A stretch of 64,000 nucleotides of DNA from Georgenia satyanarayanai. GTDB taxonomy: Bacteria > Actinomycetota > Actinomycetes > Actinomycetales > Actinomycetaceae. Shown piece by piece: positions 62,725 to 64,000 of this stretch; position 1 is the stretch's first letter, and every line of letters starts with the position of its first letter. A program made the translations under genes and the position numbers. A model generated the notes under the pieces. The model did no database searches. It saw only the letters and a program-made list of their open reading frames with translations, and was not told the origin of the DNA. The stretch is from contig NZ_VUKC01000002.1 in the NCBI RefSeq assembly GCF_009193135.1, forward strand, positions 1-64,000. Reading direction: 5' to 3'.

Positions 62725-62910
62725 ATGGGGCGCGGCCGTCAGAAGGCCAAGCAGACGAAGGTCGCTCGCCGGCTGAAGTACTACAGCCCGGAGACCGACT
62801 ACCGAGCGCTCGAGAGAGAGCTCACGTCGCAGAGCCATGACCGGGACATGCACGACTTCGAGATCCCCTCCGCAGAGGATGACGACGACTGGCGTCTCCG
62901 CTCGGACTAA
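62725..62910 (+). CDS. DUF3073-family small protein
   Basis: A 61-residue protein. The basic start MGRGRQKAKQTKVARRLKYY and the acidic end with DDDDW are the family hallmarks. It is conserved across actinobacteria next to purM and its function is unknown. GGAGGGGG lies before ATG 62725. Confidence 0.93.
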   Translation: MGRGRQKAKQTKVARRLKYYSPETDYRALERELTSQSHDRDMHDFEIPSAEDDDDWRLRSD

Positions 62911-62916
62911 GGTTCA

Positions 62917-62989
62917 CCGTCGCCCACGGCGACGGCGTGACAGCGACACCCAGGTCGCCGCTCCCCCATGGGGGACGCGGCGACCTGGG
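62917..62989. terminator. Two hairpins between DUF3073 and purM
   Basis: The first is CCGTCGCC/GGCGACGG with a 3-nt loop (62917-62935). The second is a 13-bp stem CCCAGGTCGCCGC / GCGGCGACCTGGG (62949-62989) enclosing the palindrome CCCCCATGGGGG. They serve the convergent genes. Confidence 0.7.
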
Positions 62990-63002
62990 CTGACGGCGAC
63001 TC

Positions 63003-64000
63003 TCAGCTGCGGTACTCGCCGTGCATCCGCACGGCGCCGCCCCGCATGCCCTTGGTGCCGGTGACGACGTCGTCGTCCCGGTCGGTGAGGCGCTCCACCG
63101 TGCCCAGCTGCCACGCGTCGATGCCGGCCGCCCGAGCGGCCCGCACGGCCTGCTCCGCCGTGGAGGGGGCGAGGACCGCGACCATGCCGACACCGAGGTT
63201 GAGCGTCTGCTCGAGGTCGGACCACTCGACCGGCCCGAGACGTCGCACGACGTCGAAGACGGCCGGGACCTGCCACGAGCCGCGCTCCACGTGGCCGACG
63301 AGCCCGGCGGGCAGCACCCGGGCGAGGTTCGCCGCGAGCCCGCCCCCGGTGACGTGCGAGAGGGCGTGGAGGCCGTCGTCCTGCGCGAGCTCGAGGCACA
63401 GCCGCGTGTAGAGACGGGTGGGCTCGAGGAGCTCCTCCCCCACGGTGCGCCCGAGCTCGGCGACCTCGCGCTCCAGCGAACAGCCGCTCACCTCGAGGAC
63501 CCGGCGGACGAGGGAGTAGCCGTTGGCGTGCAGCCCCGAGGAGGCGAGCGCGACGAGGACGTCGCCCTCGGCCACCCGCTCCGGGCCCAGCACGCGGTCG
63601 GCCTCGACCACGCCCGTGGCGGCGCCCGCGACGTCGTACTCGTCAGGGCCGAGGAGGCCGGGGTGCTCGGCCGTCTCCCCGCCCACGAGCGCGGTCCCGG
63701 TGAGGGCACAGGCCTCGGCGATGCCGCGGACGATGTCGGCGATGCGCTCGGGCACGACCCGCCCGCAGGCGATGTAGTCGGTCATGACGAGCGGCCTGGC
63801 CCCCACGACGACGATGTCGTCGACGACCATGCCGACGAGGTCGTGCCCGATCGTGTCGTGGACGTCCATCGCCTGGGCGATCGCGACCTTCGTGCCGACG
63901 CCGTCGGTGGAGGTCGCGAGGAGCGGGCGGCGGTACTCGCGCAGCGCGGAGGCGTCGTAGAGACCGGCGAAGCCGCCGGCGCCCCCGACGACCTCGGGCC
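63003..64000 (-). CDS. purM: Phosphoribosylformylglycinamidine cyclo-ligase (5' end off the right edge)
   Basis: The C-terminal 332 codons of AIR synthetase, the fifth step of purine synthesis. The frame is open at the edge with GGAGGFAGLYDASALREY, then STDGVGTKVAIAQAMD, the nucleotide-binding loop of the family. Later come VVDDIVVVGARPLVMTDYIACG, LVGGETAEHPG and ALSHVTGGGLAANLARVLP. Only the first few dozen residues are missing. The end at 63003 is the natural C-terminus. Confidence 0.96.
   Translation of the reverse strand, partial: PEVVGGAGGFAGLYDASALREYRRPLLATSTDGVGTKVAIAQAMDVHDTIGHDLVGMVVDDIVVVGARPLVMTDYIACGRVVPERIADIVRGIAEACALTGTALVGGETAEHPGLLGPDEYDVAGAATGVVEADRVLGPERVAEGDVLVALASSGLHANGYSLVRRVLEVSGCSLEREVAELGRTVGEELLEPTRLYTRLCLELAQDDGLHALSHVTGGGLAANLARVLPAGLVGHVERGSWQVPAVFDVVRRLGPVEWSDLEQTLNLGVGMVAVLAPSTAEQAVRAARAAGIDAWQLGTVERLTDRDDDVVTGTKGMRGGAVRMHGEYRS

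Overview
The window is about 73% GC chromosomal DNA from an actinomycete. Markers for this are a mycothiol synthase (MshD), a GlnR-type orphan regulator, a PhoP-type PHO box, BldC and DUF3073 next to purM, GTG and TTG starts, and several start codons placed 6-7 nt after a TANNNT hexamer (leaderless transcripts). The gene set suggests Micrococcales (Cellulomonas/Georgenia-like), which is inference. I see no insertion sequence, integrase, phage module, CRISPR array or rRNA. About 68 protein genes and 4 tRNA genes are supported, nearly all host housekeeping or accessory metabolism.

Layout. 1-6.2 kb: 5' part of a NlpC/P60-type cell-wall hydrolase, then metY-metX behind a promoter with a possible leaderless mini-ORF, an alpha/beta hydrolase, and a RAMA-like protein overlapping it tail to tail. 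6.2-16.3 kb: a leftward propionate block (MPI-family protein, prpD, prpB, prpC, a GlcD/GlpC-type FAD-FeS dehydrogenase) with pyruvate phosphate dikinase upstream. 16.3-23.3 kb: an ECF sigma factor and a possible membrane anti-sigma partner separated by an opposed Nudix gene, then CsbD, a cold-shock protein with a terminator-like leader hairpin, ClpC with a ClgR-like site, and a macro-domain protein. 23.3-29.2 kb: dtd, DUF2516, a FUSC-type protein, ygfZ, a nitrobindin-like protein, glnR and a Septum_form lipoprotein.

29.2-36.4 kb: an unexplained 27-bp inverted repeat, the pst phosphate-uptake operon (PHO box, pstS, hairpin, pstC, pstA, pstB), and a four-gene unit DUF4397 surface protein - class F-like sortase - SigK-like sigma - RskA-like anti-sigma. 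That unit is preceded by a SigK-type promoter with correct spacing, so it is probably autoregulated. 36.4-45.6 kb: GH51 arabinofuranosidase; a unit of an uncharacterised protein, mshD, ppk1 and mutT1; gerW; a second uncharacterised paralogue; a cysteine-free HesB-like protein; tRNA-Lys; and small proteins. 45.6-56 kb: an RGG-tailed DEAD-box helicase, a DUF2207 membrane protein, GlsB/YeaQ, an EEP hydrolase, msrB, a GNAT, pfkB-surE, an XRE/membrane-protein pair with a palindromic operator, CzcD, a small zincin and tRNA-Glu/Asp/Phe. 56-64 kb: a 1,693-residue secreted nuclease/5'-nucleotidase with FG-GAP repeats, a holin-like/DUF3618 pair, bldC, DUF3073 and 3'-truncated-in-window purM (its 5' end lies off the right edge).

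A recurring theme is phosphate: high-affinity uptake (pst plus PHO box), polyphosphate synthesis (ppk1), and a secreted enzyme that could release phosphate from extracellular DNA. A second theme is envelope control: sortase, SigK/RskA, the NlpC/P60 hydrolase and BldC. The most interesting candidates are the SigK-sortase-DUF4397 unit, whose sortase lacks the usual downstream Arg and whose substrate lacks LPXTG; the structured RNA at 28.5 kb; the 29.2 kb palindrome; and the paralogue pair around gerW.
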